This document shows positions 8,860 to 17,471 of a DNA stretch of 64,000 nucleotides, one piece after another; position 1 is the first letter of the stretch; each line of letters begins with the position of its first letter. This DNA comes from Aurantiacibacter aquimixticola (GTDB lineage Bacteria; Pseudomonadota; Alphaproteobacteria; Sphingomonadales; Sphingomonadaceae): NCBI RefSeq assembly GCF_003605475.1, contig NZ_RAHX01000001.1, forward strand, positions 1,488,001-1,552,000, written 5' to 3'. The notes under the pieces are model-generated. The model saw nothing but the letters and a program-made list of their open reading frames with translations, made no database searches and was not told the origin of the DNA. The translations under genes and the position numbers were made by a program.

Positions 8860-9237
8860 ATGAAGGTTCGCGCTGCAATGCCCAATGTCATGATCGTCGA
8901 CGATGAAGCCATGGTGCTACTCGACCTTGTCATGACGGTCGAAGAATTGGGCTACGAGGTGCACTCCGAATGCTGCTGCCTGAAAAATGCGCTGGACGCG
9001 GCAGATGGCGCGCCGCCGGACGTCGCGCTGCTCGATATCGATGTGGCGGGAGAGCCCGTCTGGCCGCTGGCGCGCAAGCTCGCCGAGAAAGGCCGGCCGA
9101 TGGTGTTCATCAGCGCCAATCTCTCGCATGCCGAACTGCGTGAGGAATTTGCCGAGTGCCTGGCGCTCGACAAACCTGTTTCGCGTGCGGAAATTGCCGA
9201 GGCGATCGAGCAGGCTCTGGCGCCGCAGGGCGCTTAA
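8860..9237 (+). CDS. single-domain response regulator (CheY-like receiver)
   Basis: A receiver domain of 118-125 residues with no output domain. The acidic pair is in IVDDEAM, the phosphoacceptor Asp in ALLDIDVAG, the switch Ser in VFISANLS and the conserved Lys in LDKPVS. An internal ATG at 8881 (MPNVMIVDDE) is an equally plausible start; neither has a strong ribosome binding site. It converges on the CheB/CheR/HWE kinase gene 11 bp away and is a natural candidate partner for that kinase or for a PhyR-controlling cascade. It lacks the sigma-like domain of PhyR. Confidence 0.9.
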   Translation: MKVRAAMPNVMIVDDEAMVLLDLVMTVEELGYEVHSECCCLKNALDAADGAPPDVALLDIDVAGEPVWPLARKLAEKGRPMVFISANLSHAELREEFAECLALDKPVSRAEIAEAIEQALAPQGA

Positions 9238-9248
9238 CCCCGCCCCGT

Positions 9249-12200
9249 TTACCGCGCTGGAAAAGACAGTTCGCGGCGATAGCCGTCGGCGCTCGCCTCA
9301 CCGCTGGCTTCGCCCTGCAATTGACGCGCGGCGGTCGCGACGAGCCGTGTTCCGAAGCCCGGCGTACCGTCGTCCTCAACCCCGGCGGCGCGGCCCGTTT
9401 CTCTCCATTCGAGGCTGACGAGGCCATCCTCCTCGCGCCAGCCAATCGCCAGCGATCCGTCCTCGACGCCAAGCGCCCCGTATTTGGCCGAGTTTGTTGC
9501 CCATTCGTGCAGGATGAGTGCGAGCGAAGTGAGCTTGTCATTCGACACGGCGACATTTTCCCCGTCCAAGGCCAGTTCCTGCCCGGCCATGTTCGGCTTC
9601 AGCACTGTTTCGATCAACTCGCGCAGTTCGACGCTGCCGTTTTCATTGGCGGGCGAATTGGTGAGAGCATGCGAGCGACCGAGCGCATAGATTCTCTCAC
9701 GAAGACCGTCGGCGAAGCTTGAGACGTCATCCGCATCGCGCGCTGCGATCGTGACCATCGCAGCGATGACGGAGAACAGGTTTTTCACCCGGTGATTCAT
9801 TTCCTTGATCATCAGTTCGCGCTGGTCCAGCAGTCCCTGCTCGGCCGAGACGTCGAAGGTGACTCCGATGAACTTTCGTTTCCCGCCATTGTTGATCAGC
9901 TTGCCGAGCCCATGCAGATAACGGATCTTCCCATTGCCCAGCGGCAAGCGGAATATCTCGTCGAAAACATGCGATCCTTCCATCGCCATCCGCAGGGATT
10001 TGTTGATCCGGTCGCGATCCTCGCTCGGGATTGTCTGCAGGATGTCCTGCATAGACGTGCCGGGGTCGTCTTCGGGAATATTGAGCAGCCGGCGTTCCGT
10101 ATCGTCAAGCGTCGTGGTGTCCGTGCCCGGCTCATATTCCCAGATGCCGATCCGGGCGACTTCCAGCGCCAGACGCAGCCGCTCGCTCTCCTCGCGCAGC
10201 TCGCGTTCGAGCGTCAGCGTGCTGGTAACGTCGGTGAACACCAACGTGGCGCCGTCGATATCGCCGTCGAGAAGGCGATATGGCATGGCTCGCATGATGT
10301 ACTCGGCATCGAGGATATCGGAAGACAGGGCGGACTCGGATACGCCTTCGCCACGCGCCGCCCGGCGTGCCTTATCCAGATAATCCTTAGTCTCGAGATT
10401 GGTGGGCAGATTGCCCAGCGGTTTCCCGAGAAACGCATCGTCGATCGGGAAAAGCTCCGTCGCCGCGTCGGTGTAGCTGCGGATATTCATATCAGCGTCC
10501 ACCACGAGGACGGCAAGCTGCGTGCTGTCGAAGAAGTTCTTGAGGTCGGAATTGGCTGTCGTCAGCTGATCGACCTTGTTCTTCAGCTCGTCATTGACCG
10601 TGGTCAGCTCCTCGTTTGTCGATTGGAGCTCCTCGTTCATCGACATCATTTCTTCGTTCGAGCTCTTCAGCTCCTCATTCGTCGTTTCCAGTTCCTCGAC
10701 GGTGGAGCGCAGGCGATGCCGCGTCGCGTGCAATTCTTCTTCGAGAAACTGGACCTGGCCGTCCCCCGCGTCGAAATCCTCGAAATCGTCCGCGTCTCCC
10801 TCCGGCTCCTCCTTCAGCTTGCCGGAATCCTCGATCACCAGCAGGAAAATGCCGTCGCGCACCTTCTCGCATGTCGCACGCGCTTCGAGCATTCCGAACT
10901 CGGTCTTAATTTCGAGGTTTCTTGCAATGCAGCGGCGACCGGTTTCGCGAACCCGTCGCATCAGCGGCATCACGATTTCGCGTAGCCCCGGTCGTGCCAG
11001 CGTCGGCACGTGTACGTTGCGCTCCAGCTTGTCGGGAAATTCGAGGTAGCGGCCTGCCGATCCCCAGCGCTCGACCAGCATACCTTCCGCATCCACCATC
11101 AGGCTCACCGGGGCATAGCGCTGCGCAATGAGCTGCAAGGCGTCGGTTTCGACGCGATTGACCGTCGGGCGCTCGGACGCAGATGCCAGTTCGCCACGCC
11201 TGCGCCGCGCGGCGTAGCGCATGTCCGATGGCAGATGCAGGTGATAGCTGCCCTTCACGCTCCGGCGGCGGAAGAGGCGCGCCGACTGATCGACCGTTTC
11301 GAAAAGGTCCTCGAACCTGCCGATCGCTTCCGATGATCCGAGGAACAGCGATCCATTCTGCTTCAGCGCGAAATGAAACCTGGGAATAACGGTCTTCTGC
11401 AATTCGTCGTCGAAATAGATCAACAGATTACGGCAGGAGACCAGATCGATGTTGGAATAAGGCGGATCGCGCATCACATTGTGCGGGCTGAAGCGCACCA
11501 TGTCGCGGATGTAGGGCGATATGCCGAAATGATCCGTGCCGCCAACAATGAACTCGTCGCGATAGGCGGCTGGAATGCTCTCGATTGCGGACAGCGGGTA
11601 GGACGCCGCCCGCCCGATCTCCAGCATGCCTTCGTCGATATCCGTCGCGAATATCTGGATATAGGGGCGCGTGCCATGCTTGCGCGTGGCCATGCCGAAC
11701 ATCATGGCGATCGAATAGGCTTCTTCCCCGCTCGAACAGCCCGGCACCCAGACGCGGATTTCCTCCCCGTCCTTGCTCCTTGCGACCAGCGGGTCGATCA
11801 CCAAATCTTCCAGTTTCTCGAACGCGATGCGGTCGCGAAAGAAGCTGGTGACGTTGATCAGCAAATCGCGGAACAGCGCCTCGCACTCGTTCTCGTCCTC
11901 GCGCAGCTGCGCGACATAGTGGCGCATATCGTCGAGACCGAGCACCTGCATCCGCCGGGCGACCCGGCGGCTGAGCGTATTGCGTTTATATTGCGAGAAG
12001 TCGTGGCCGATCACTTCGTGCAGCACGCCACAAAGATCATCCAGCTCATCGGCCTCGTACAGCTCGGTTTCCAACTCCTCCGCCAGCTTCGTTCCCAGCC
12101 GGAAGAAACTGTCGAGATGCTCTACGATCTGTTCCGGCTCGCTGACGATGTCGACAAGGCCGGTGCCAATGGCAGACGATGGCATTCCGTCATAGGCCGC

Positions 12201-12704
12201 AGTGTCAGGATCCTGCGCGATGCAGAGGCCGCCATGCTCCTTGATCGCACGCAGCCCGCTGCTGCCGTCCGCGCCCGTACCCGAGAGGATGACGCACGCA
12301 GCCTGCCCGCCCCGGTCCTTCGCGAGGCTTATGAAGAAATCGTCGATCGGCCGGCGCATTCCGCGCGGGTCCTTGAACTCCGTCAGGTTGAGGACACCAT
12401 CGTCGAGCGCGAGCCCGTGGCCGGGTGGGATGACATAGACGTGATCGGGCTGGATCGCCTCTCCGCCGGTCGCCTGGGACACCTGCATGGAGGTGTAGCG
12501 CTCGAGCAGTTGCGCCATCAGCGATTCGTGATTGGGATCGAGATGCTGGACGACCACAAAGGCCATTCCGCATTTCCCCTCGAACCCGCCGAACATTTCG
12601 CGCAGCGCCTCGAGGCCGCCGGCTGATGCGCCGACGCCGACGATCGGAAATTCCTTCACCACATCGGCTCCGTCGGCCGATCCGTCCACTTGCGCCATAT
12701 CCAT
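9249..12704 (-). CDS. CheB-CheR-PAS-HWE histidine kinase fusion
   Basis: A 1151-residue multidomain signalling protein. From the N-terminus: CheB methylesterase (about 20-200; GASAGG serine, QHLDPNH histidine, SGTGADGSSG aspartate); CheR methyltransferase (about 220-490; SAM site PGCSSGEEAYS, CRNLLIYF); a PAS-like segment; and a long coiled coil (about 660-750) rich in NEEL repeats. Then come two PAS domains and a C-terminal HWE kinase (NHRVKNLFSVIAAM, HEWATNSAKYGALG, LEWRE). All catalytic residues for esterase, methyltransferase and kinase appear intact. There are no transmembrane segments, so it is cytoplasmic. The LOV protein gene ends 1 bp before its start, so the pair is an operon. Its substrates are unknown, as no MCP is encoded here. 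Confidence 0.92.
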   Translation of the reverse strand: MDMAQVDGSADGADVVKEFPIVGVGASAGGLEALREMFGGFEGKCGMAFVVVQHLDPNHESLMAQLLERYTSMQVSQATGGEAIQPDHVYVIPPGHGLALDDGVLNLTEFKDPRGMRRPIDDFFISLAKDRGGQAACVILSGTGADGSSGLRAIKEHGGLCIAQDPDTAAYDGMPSSAIGTGLVDIVSEPEQIVEHLDSFFRLGTKLAEELETELYEADELDDLCGVLHEVIGHDFSQYKRNTLSRRVARRMQVLGLDDMRHYVAQLREDENECEALFRDLLINVTSFFRDRIAFEKLEDLVIDPLVARSKDGEEIRVWVPGCSSGEEAYSIAMMFGMATRKHGTRPYIQIFATDIDEGMLEIGRAASYPLSAIESIPAAYRDEFIVGGTDHFGISPYIRDMVRFSPHNVMRDPPYSNIDLVSCRNLLIYFDDELQKTVIPRFHFALKQNGSLFLGSSEAIGRFEDLFETVDQSARLFRRRSVKGSYHLHLPSDMRYAARRRRGELASASERPTVNRVETDALQLIAQRYAPVSLMVDAEGMLVERWGSAGRYLEFPDKLERNVHVPTLARPGLREIVMPLMRRVRETGRRCIARNLEIKTEFGMLEARATCEKVRDGIFLLVIEDSGKLKEEPEGDADDFEDFDAGDGQVQFLEEELHATRHRLRSTVEELETTNEELKSSNEEMMSMNEELQSTNEELTTVNDELKNKVDQLTTANSDLKNFFDSTQLAVLVVDADMNIRSYTDAATELFPIDDAFLGKPLGNLPTNLETKDYLDKARRAARGEGVSESALSSDILDAEYIMRAMPYRLLDGDIDGATLVFTDVTSTLTLERELREESERLRLALEVARIGIWEYEPGTDTTTLDDTERRLLNIPEDDPGTSMQDILQTIPSEDRDRINKSLRMAMEGSHVFDEIFRLPLGNGKIRYLHGLGKLINNGGKRKFIGVTFDVSAEQGLLDQRELMIKEMNHRVKNLFSVIAAMVTIAARDADDVSSFADGLRERIYALGRSHALTNSPANENGSVELRELIETVLKPNMAGQELALDGENVAVSNDKLTSLALILHEWATNSAKYGALGVEDGSLAIGWREEDGLVSLEWRETGRAAGVEDDGTPGFGTRLVATAARQLQGEASGEASADGYRRELSFPAR

Positions 12705-12705
12705 C

Positions 12706-13248
12706 CTATTCGATCCTCGATCTGGCGATGATCGAGTGGCTCGAGGCCAATGTCTCGTAATTGCCCAAGAGAGCCAAGTTGTGCCTGTCCGTCAACCGGT
12801 TGATCTGGCGCAAATCCTCTTTCAATGCCCTGTCGTACAGATCGGGGTCGAGAGCTGTCGCGTCCTGGAAAGCAAATTGCGAGCCGAGCACGTAGCGTGC
12901 CTGTCCGCGCGTCGACAGTTTCGACATGTAAAGCAGGTTGAGGAACCTCTCGCCGCGTTTGGTGACGTTGGGCACGAGAAAGCGCCCATCGCCCGCGCCA
13001 GCCGTTTCGAGAAACGCACTCATGCGCGCCCGAACCGGACCCGCGCCGCCTTCGGGCTGCAGAAAACGGCAATTACGACCCAGTATATCCTGCGGCAGAT
13101 AACCGCTCAGCTCGCAGAACTTCTGGTTCACACCGACAAGCGGCGAATCCTCCAGCGAGAGATCGGCAAGGGTGAGCGAGACCGAACTGCGCGCGAAGAC
13201 ATCCCTGAGGCCCTCGGGAAGATCGCCATCGGTAAACCAGTTGCTCAT
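12706..13248 (-). CDS. LOV-domain blue-light photoreceptor (short LOV protein)
   Basis: A 180-residue protein consisting essentially of one PAS/LOV domain plus a C-terminal helix. The flavin-adduct motif GRNCRFLQ is intact, with Cys60 as the photoactive cysteine. Further FMN-contact positions are present in NVTKRGERFLNLLYMSKL and the terminal Gln strand GSQFAFQD. It has no kinase or DNA-binding domain, so it must signal through a partner. The immediately downstream CheB/CheR/PAS/HWE kinase is the obvious one (inference). Related Erythrobacter LOV-HWE proteins fuse the two modules; here they are separate. Confidence 0.9.
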   Translation of the reverse strand: MSNWFTDGDLPEGLRDVFARSSVSLTLADLSLEDSPLVGVNQKFCELSGYLPQDILGRNCRFLQPEGGAGPVRARMSAFLETAGAGDGRFLVPNVTKRGERFLNLLYMSKLSTRGQARYVLGSQFAFQDATALDPDLYDRALKEDLRQINRLTDRHNLALLGNYETLASSHSIIARSRIE

Positions 13249-13329
13249 CGCCGGGCCATACAGCCGGCTGCGTATCGGTGCAATCGAACGTGGCGGCGAT
13301 CACCGTATCGAGCAGCGCTGCTGAAAAGC

Positions 13330-13403
13330 TGGATGCCCCGCAAGGATTCGAACCTTGATTGACGGAGTCAGAGTCCGCTCTCTTACCGTTAGAGGACGGG
13401 GCA
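13330..13403 (-). tRNA. tRNA-Gln (anticodon CTG)
   Basis: The cloverleaf is read on the minus strand: acceptor TGCCCCG/CGGGGCA, a D-arm containing CTAACGGTAAGAG, anticodon stem GCGGA/TCCGT with loop CTCTGAC, a T-arm with GGTTCGAATCC, discriminator T and an encoded CCA. The anticodon CTG reads CAG. Confidence 0.95.
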
Positions 13404-13464
13404 ATACCGGTGGCGCGCGCCTCTATAGGGCGGGCCGATTCTGGTCAAGCCTTGTGCGGCAAGG

Positions 13465-13881
13465 TCAGTCTGCGGGCCGCCAGCGCACTTCGCGGCAGAT
13501 GATGGTGACGCATCCTTCGACGCGCAGGGTGCCGCCGCTGCCGGGGCGAACCACGGCGCGGTAGGTGTTGCCGTCTTCCGGATTGTAGACGCGCCCGCGC
13601 CAGGCTCCATCGTCCCAGCGCAGGCCGGAAAGCACGTTGATGCCGAGGATCGGGCGACTGCGCAGATTGGGATCGTCATTGTGCCGGTCGCGATTGCTCT
13701 CTCCCGGCTTGTTGCGCACGATCCGCGTGATTTCGCCGCAGCGCGAATTGCCGCAGGGGCCGACGGTGATTTCGACATAGCCGCCCTGGTCGAGATAGAC
13801 GCCGTCGATGCTCTGCTGCGCGGGCGCGGCGACGGGGGCGAGTGCCAGCGTGGCGGCGGCTGCGATAAGTGACCTGATCAT
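13465..13881 (-). CDS. DUF2147 family secreted protein
   Basis: 138 residues with an N-terminal signal peptide ending near APAQQ. The mature part has the DUF2147 pattern: GVYLDQGGYVEI, the cysteine pair in GPCGNSRCGEI, LRWDDGAWRGRVYNPEDG and VEGCVTIICREVRW. It is a predicted periplasmic beta-sandwich of unknown function. It lies 33 bp downstream of the radical SAM gene on the same strand and could be the last gene of that operon. Confidence 0.85.
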   Translation of the reverse strand: MIRSLIAAAATLALAPVAAPAQQSIDGVYLDQGGYVEITVGPCGNSRCGEITRIVRNKPGESNRDRHNDDPNLRSRPILGINVLSGLRWDDGAWRGRVYNPEDGNTYRAVVRPGSGGTLRVEGCVTIICREVRWRPAD

Positions 13882-13914
13882 ATGTTTGCTACGCCTATCC
13901 TGTTGGTATGTGCC

Positions 13915-14901
13915 CTAAGCTGAACAGCTTGCCCCGCCCAGCACGCAGAAGCGCGCGCAATGCGGGTGATTGAGAGGGATCGCGCGGTCGGCCTCGGCCA
14001 CAGTCGCGCCCATTTCGAAGCCAGGATCGTAAGGCAGCAAGGTGCAGGCGACCACGCGCGGGCACGCCTCACCCTTGCGGTGGACGACCATGCGGCTGGT
14101 TGCGCACATCTGGTCCGAAGGTGACTTGCCGAGAATATCCCAGCAGCCGGTGCTGATTTCCGGCACGTCGGCATGGGCGTCCATCTCGGGAAATAGGACC
14201 AGGCGCGACGGGTCGGCGGTGTCGACAGTAATGCCCTCGCCTTCGAACAGCAGGCGGTAGGCGTTGCGCGAAAGGGCGTCGGTCTCGCCCGCGAGATGAC
14301 GCCCGGCGGCGGCAAGGGAGAACCCGTTGGCCGAAAGCCAGCGCATCCCGTCAAGCATGGGTTCCCACGAACGCGGTCCGCGCTCGGCCTCGTGCACCGC
14401 CTGCGTATGGTGGTCGATGGAGACGCGGATGGTGAGCCTGTCGCCATATGTCTCGCGCAGTCGCAGCAACTCCGCCTCGTGCCGCCGCATCGGCTTCATC
14501 GCATTGGACAGCACCAGCACCTCGTGCCCGCGCCCCAGCGCGTCCTCGACCATGGCGATGATCTCGGGGTTCATGAACGGCTCGCCGCCGGTGAAGCCGA
14601 TCTCGCGCACGTCTCTCTCTGCGATCTCGTCGAGGAAGCGCGCGACATGCGCCGCCGACATGTAGATCAGCGCGTCATTGGTCGGGCTGCTTTCGATGTA
14701 GCAATTGGCGCAGGCGAGATTGCACAGCGTGCCGGTGGCGAACCACAGTGTGTCGAGCCGCTCCAGCGCGACGGAAGCGCGCGGCTCGCCCTTCGCCGTC
14801 ACCAGCGGATCGGCAAATTTTTCGTGCGCCAGCCGTTCGGCCTCCACCGCGAAGGGGGACGCGCCTGCCGGGGCGTTTCGGGAAAGCGTGCGCGTAGCCA
14901 T
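13915..14901 (-). CDS. radical SAM protein of the arsenic-type cluster
   Basis: A 328-residue radical SAM enzyme. The [4Fe-4S] motif CNLACANC lies near residue 60, followed by GGEPFMNPE (SAM contact) and SIDHH. The C-terminus has extra cysteines (CWDIL, CATSR, CPRVVAC, CARFCVLGGASC) like a SPASM/twitch-type auxiliary cluster region. The start is the ATG overlapping the stop of the upstream FAD oxidoreductase gene (TGATG), not the longer upstream frame. ArsS, which acts with ArsM to make arsenosugar precursors, is also radical SAM, but I cannot assign ArsS from motifs alone. Confidence 0.8.
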   Translation of the reverse strand: MATRTLSRNAPAGASPFAVEAERLAHEKFADPLVTAKGEPRASVALERLDTLWFATGTLCNLACANCYIESSPTNDALIYMSAAHVARFLDEIAERDVREIGFTGGEPFMNPEIIAMVEDALGRGHEVLVLSNAMKPMRRHEAELLRLRETYGDRLTIRVSIDHHTQAVHEAERGPRSWEPMLDGMRWLSANGFSLAAAGRHLAGETDALSRNAYRLLFEGEGITVDTADPSRLVLFPEMDAHADVPEISTGCWDILGKSPSDQMCATSRMVVHRKGEACPRVVACTLLPYDPGFEMGATVAEADRAIPLNHPHCARFCVLGGASCSA

Positions 14902-16319
14902 CAGAACATCCTGCGGATTTTCGCCAGCAGCGAAACCCACCTCTTCGGCCATGCGCCGAACACGATCGGCTCCCACGCGCTGAAAGCCGCGGCCTTCACG
15001 ATTTCGGCGCGCGTCGGGTAGGAGACGATCGCGCCGCCCATGTCGAATGTGCCGGCCTTGCCGGTGATCATCTGGGTGAAGGGCAGCAGCAACTCGCCCG
15101 CATGCACGCCGCAAATGCTCGCGCCGACGACCTTCTTGCCCTTCAGCATCACCTTGGTGTGCCCCTTGGTCAGCCCTTCGGCGATGGCGCGCTCATTGTG
15201 ATCAAACCCTTCGGTGACGACGCGCAGCTTCTCACCGTATTTCTCCCGCGCCTCGCTCTCGGTCATGCCGATCTGCGCGATTTCGGGCTCGGTATAGGTG
15301 CACCAGGGCAGCGCCTTGAAGTCGACCTTGGCTGGCAGGCCGAGCGCGATTTCGAGCACGGCGTTGGAGCCTTCATAACCGGAAACATGCGTAAGGCGCG
15401 GCCCCTCGCGGCAATCGCCGATGGCGTAGATGTGCTTCAGGCTGGTGCGGCGGCGCTCATCCACTTCGATGCCGTTCCTGCCGATGGCGATGCCGAGCTT
15501 TTCCAGTCCATAGCCCTCTGTGCGCGCCTTGCGGCCCACGGCGATCAGCAGATGCGTGCCGGTCACATCGTCGCCGCCATCGGTGCTGACGGTGATACCC
15601 CCGTCCGGCCCCTGCGAGACCCTTGCGGCGCGCCCCTTCACGAAACGCACGCCTTCCTTGTCCATCGTCGCCTTGACGATGGCCGCGCTGTCGCGGTCGT
15701 CACGGCCCAGCACTTCGCCCGGTTCCAGCACGGTGACATCGCTGCCGAGACGGCGGAAGCTCTGCGCCATTTCCATGCCGATCACGCCGCCGCCGATGAT
15801 GACGAGATGGCCCGGCTGCTCTTCCAGATCGAACAGGTTTTCATTGGTGAGGTAAGGCACATCCGCCAGCCCATCGACCGGCGGCACGAAGGGCGCGCTG
15901 CCGGTGGCGATGACGATGCGCGGCGCCGTCAGTGTGCGCCCGCCGACCTCGACCGAATGCTTGCCGGTGAATTTCGCCCAGTCGCGAATGACTTCGCAGC
16001 CCATCTCCGTGAAGCGTTCCTCGCTATCATGCGGAGCGATATCGGCGATGGCTTTGTGAATATGCGCATGGACGCCCGACCATTCGACCTGCGGCGCGGC
16101 CAACTGCACACCAGCCCGCTTGCCTTCGCGCGCTTCGGCCGCGCGGCGGGCGCTGGCGATCAGCGCTTTGGACGGGACGCAGCCATTGTTCAGACACTCG
16201 CCGCCCATCTTGTTGCCTTCGATCAGCGCAACCTTCAGGCCGAACATCGCGCAGCCGCCCGCCGCGGTAAGGCCTGCGGCCCCGCCGCCGATCACGATAA
16301 CGTCATGTGAGTATTTCAT
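14901..16319 (-). CDS. FAD-dependent disulfide oxidoreductase (MerA/Lpd-like)
   Basis: A 472-residue class I pyridine nucleotide-disulfide oxidoreductase. FAD-binding GGGAAGLTAAGG is at the N-terminus, followed by the redox-active disulfide GGECLNNGCVPSK (near 40-50), NAD(P)-binding GGGVIGMEMAQ (about 170) and the second FAD motif IYAIGDC. The catalytic His of lipoamide dehydrogenase and glutathione reductase (HPTxxE) is Tyr here (YPTRAE). The mercuric-reductase C-terminal CysCys pair and N-terminal HMA domain are absent. It overlaps the radical SAM gene by 1 nt and is divergent from the ArsM-like gene. The substrate is unknown; reduction of an arsenical or a thiol cofactor is inferred from context. 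Confidence 0.85.
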   Translation of the reverse strand: MKYSHDVIVIGGGAAGLTAAGGCAMFGLKVALIEGNKMGGECLNNGCVPSKALIASARRAAEAREGKRAGVQLAAPQVEWSGVHAHIHKAIADIAPHDSEERFTEMGCEVIRDWAKFTGKHSVEVGGRTLTAPRIVIATGSAPFVPPVDGLADVPYLTNENLFDLEEQPGHLVIIGGGVIGMEMAQSFRRLGSDVTVLEPGEVLGRDDRDSAAIVKATMDKEGVRFVKGRAARVSQGPDGGITVSTDGGDDVTGTHLLIAVGRKARTEGYGLEKLGIAIGRNGIEVDERRRTSLKHIYAIGDCREGPRLTHVSGYEGSNAVLEIALGLPAKVDFKALPWCTYTEPEIAQIGMTESEAREKYGEKLRVVTEGFDHNERAIAEGLTKGHTKVMLKGKKVVGASICGVHAGELLLPFTQMITGKAGTFDMGGAIVSYPTRAEIVKAAAFSAWEPIVFGAWPKRWVSLLAKIRRMF

Positions 16320-16337
16320 ATATGGTCCCCGCCGTAA

Positions 16338-16352
16338 CCCAGCCGGGCTGGG
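16338..16352. promoter_or_regulatory. palindrome in the divergent arsenic-cluster promoter region
   Basis: CCCAGC-CGG-GCTGGG, a perfect 6-bp inverted repeat 19 bp before the FAD oxidoreductase start and about 60 bp before the ArsM-like start. It could be an operator or a leader hairpin. No regulator gene is adjacent. Confidence 0.3.
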
Positions 16353-16412
16353 AAACGAAATGCTTCATGTCTATGGCCCCACCATTCGCTCGAAATGCAG
16401 GAACGGTTTCAA

Positions 16413-17471
16413 ATGAATCTCGAAAATTCGCAGGACTATTACGGCAAGGTGCTCGCCAGCTCGGCAGATCTGCGCACCGATGCCTGCACCACATTCGCCA
16501 TGCCCTCGGCCGATATCATCGCCGCGCTGAAGAACGTGCATGAGGATGTGAAGGCGCGCTATTACGGATGCGGGCTGGTGACGCCGCAAGCGCTGGCCGG
16601 ATGCCACGTGCTCGATCTCGGCTCGGGCAGCGGACAGGACGTCTATCTGCTGGCCCAGCTCGTCGGCGCTGAGGGCAGCGTGACCGGCGTGGATGCGACG
16701 CCCGAACAGCTCGCCGTCGCGCGCGAACATCAGGACTGGCACGCCGAGCGCTTCGGCTATTCCAATACCCGCTTCCTCGAGGGCGATATCGAAAAGCTGG
16801 GGGATCTCGACCTGGAACCGGAGAGCTTCGACGTCATCGTCTCCAACTGCGTCATCAACCTGGTGGCCGACAAGGAAGCCGTGTTCCGCGCCGCGCACCG
16901 CCTGCTGAAGCCGGGGGGAGAACTCTATTTCTCGGATGTCTATTCCGATCGCCGTGTACCCGAGCATCTGCTGAGTGACCCGGTCCTGCATGGCGAGTGC
17001 CTGTCCGGCGCGCTTTATTGGGGTGATTTCGATCGGCTGGCCAAGGCGGCCGGCTTTGCCGATCCGCGGCTCGTTACCGATCGCCCGCTCGGCATCAACG
17101 ATCGCGAAGTAAAGGCCAAGCTCGACGGCATCGAATTCGTGTCCGCCACTTACCGCCTGTTCAAGCTGGATGGGCTGGAGCCGCAATGCGAGGATTACGG
17201 CCAGGCCGTGCGCTACAAGGGCAGCGTGCCGGGTGAAAGCCGCGTCTTCGCGCTCGATGCGCACCACATGATCGAAGCCGGGCGGACCTTTCCGATCTGC
17301 GGGAACAGTTATCGCATGCTCGCCGAAACGCGCTTTGCCAAACATTTCGACTTCATCGGCGACTTCTCGAAGCATTACGGCGTGTTCCCCGGCTGCGGGA
17401 CGGATGCGCCCTTCGGCCACTCGGACGAGACACCTTCGACAGCGCCCGCCACTGGCTCCGCCTGTTGCTGA
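16413..17471 (+). CDS. arsM: arsenite methyltransferase-like protein (ArsM family)
   Basis: About 352 residues. The SAM-binding motif LDLGSGSGQD is followed by GVDATPEQL and SNCVINLVADK, the ArsM-type pattern. Cysteines sit at the positions expected of ArsM: DACTT, YYGCGL, SNCVINL and GECLSGAL. A C-terminal domain contains FPICGNSYRM, and the protein ends in a CysCys pair. It would methylate trivalent arsenic. The ATG at 16413 is preferred because AGGA lies 10 nt upstream; an in-frame ATG at 16395 has no ribosome binding site. The SDR gene overlaps its end by 7 nt. Confidence 0.87.
   Translation: MNLENSQDYYGKVLASSADLRTDACTTFAMPSADIIAALKNVHEDVKARYYGCGLVTPQALAGCHVLDLGSGSGQDVYLLAQLVGAEGSVTGVDATPEQLAVAREHQDWHAERFGYSNTRFLEGDIEKLGDLDLEPESFDVIVSNCVINLVADKEAVFRAAHRLLKPGGELYFSDVYSDRRVPEHLLSDPVLHGECLSGALYWGDFDRLAKAAGFADPRLVTDRPLGINDREVKAKLDGIEFVSATYRLFKLDGLEPQCEDYGQAVRYKGSVPGESRVFALDAHHMIEAGRTFPICGNSYRMLAETRFAKHFDFIGDFSKHYGVFPGCGTDAPFGHSDETPSTAPATGSACC

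Noticed and set aside
8860..9237. PhyR identity for the receiver protein
   Set aside because: It has only a receiver domain and lacks the N-terminal sigma-like domain that defines PhyR.
14901..16319. Mercuric reductase MerA as the exact identity
   Set aside because: No N-terminal HMA domain, no C-terminal CysCys pair, and no mer genes nearby.
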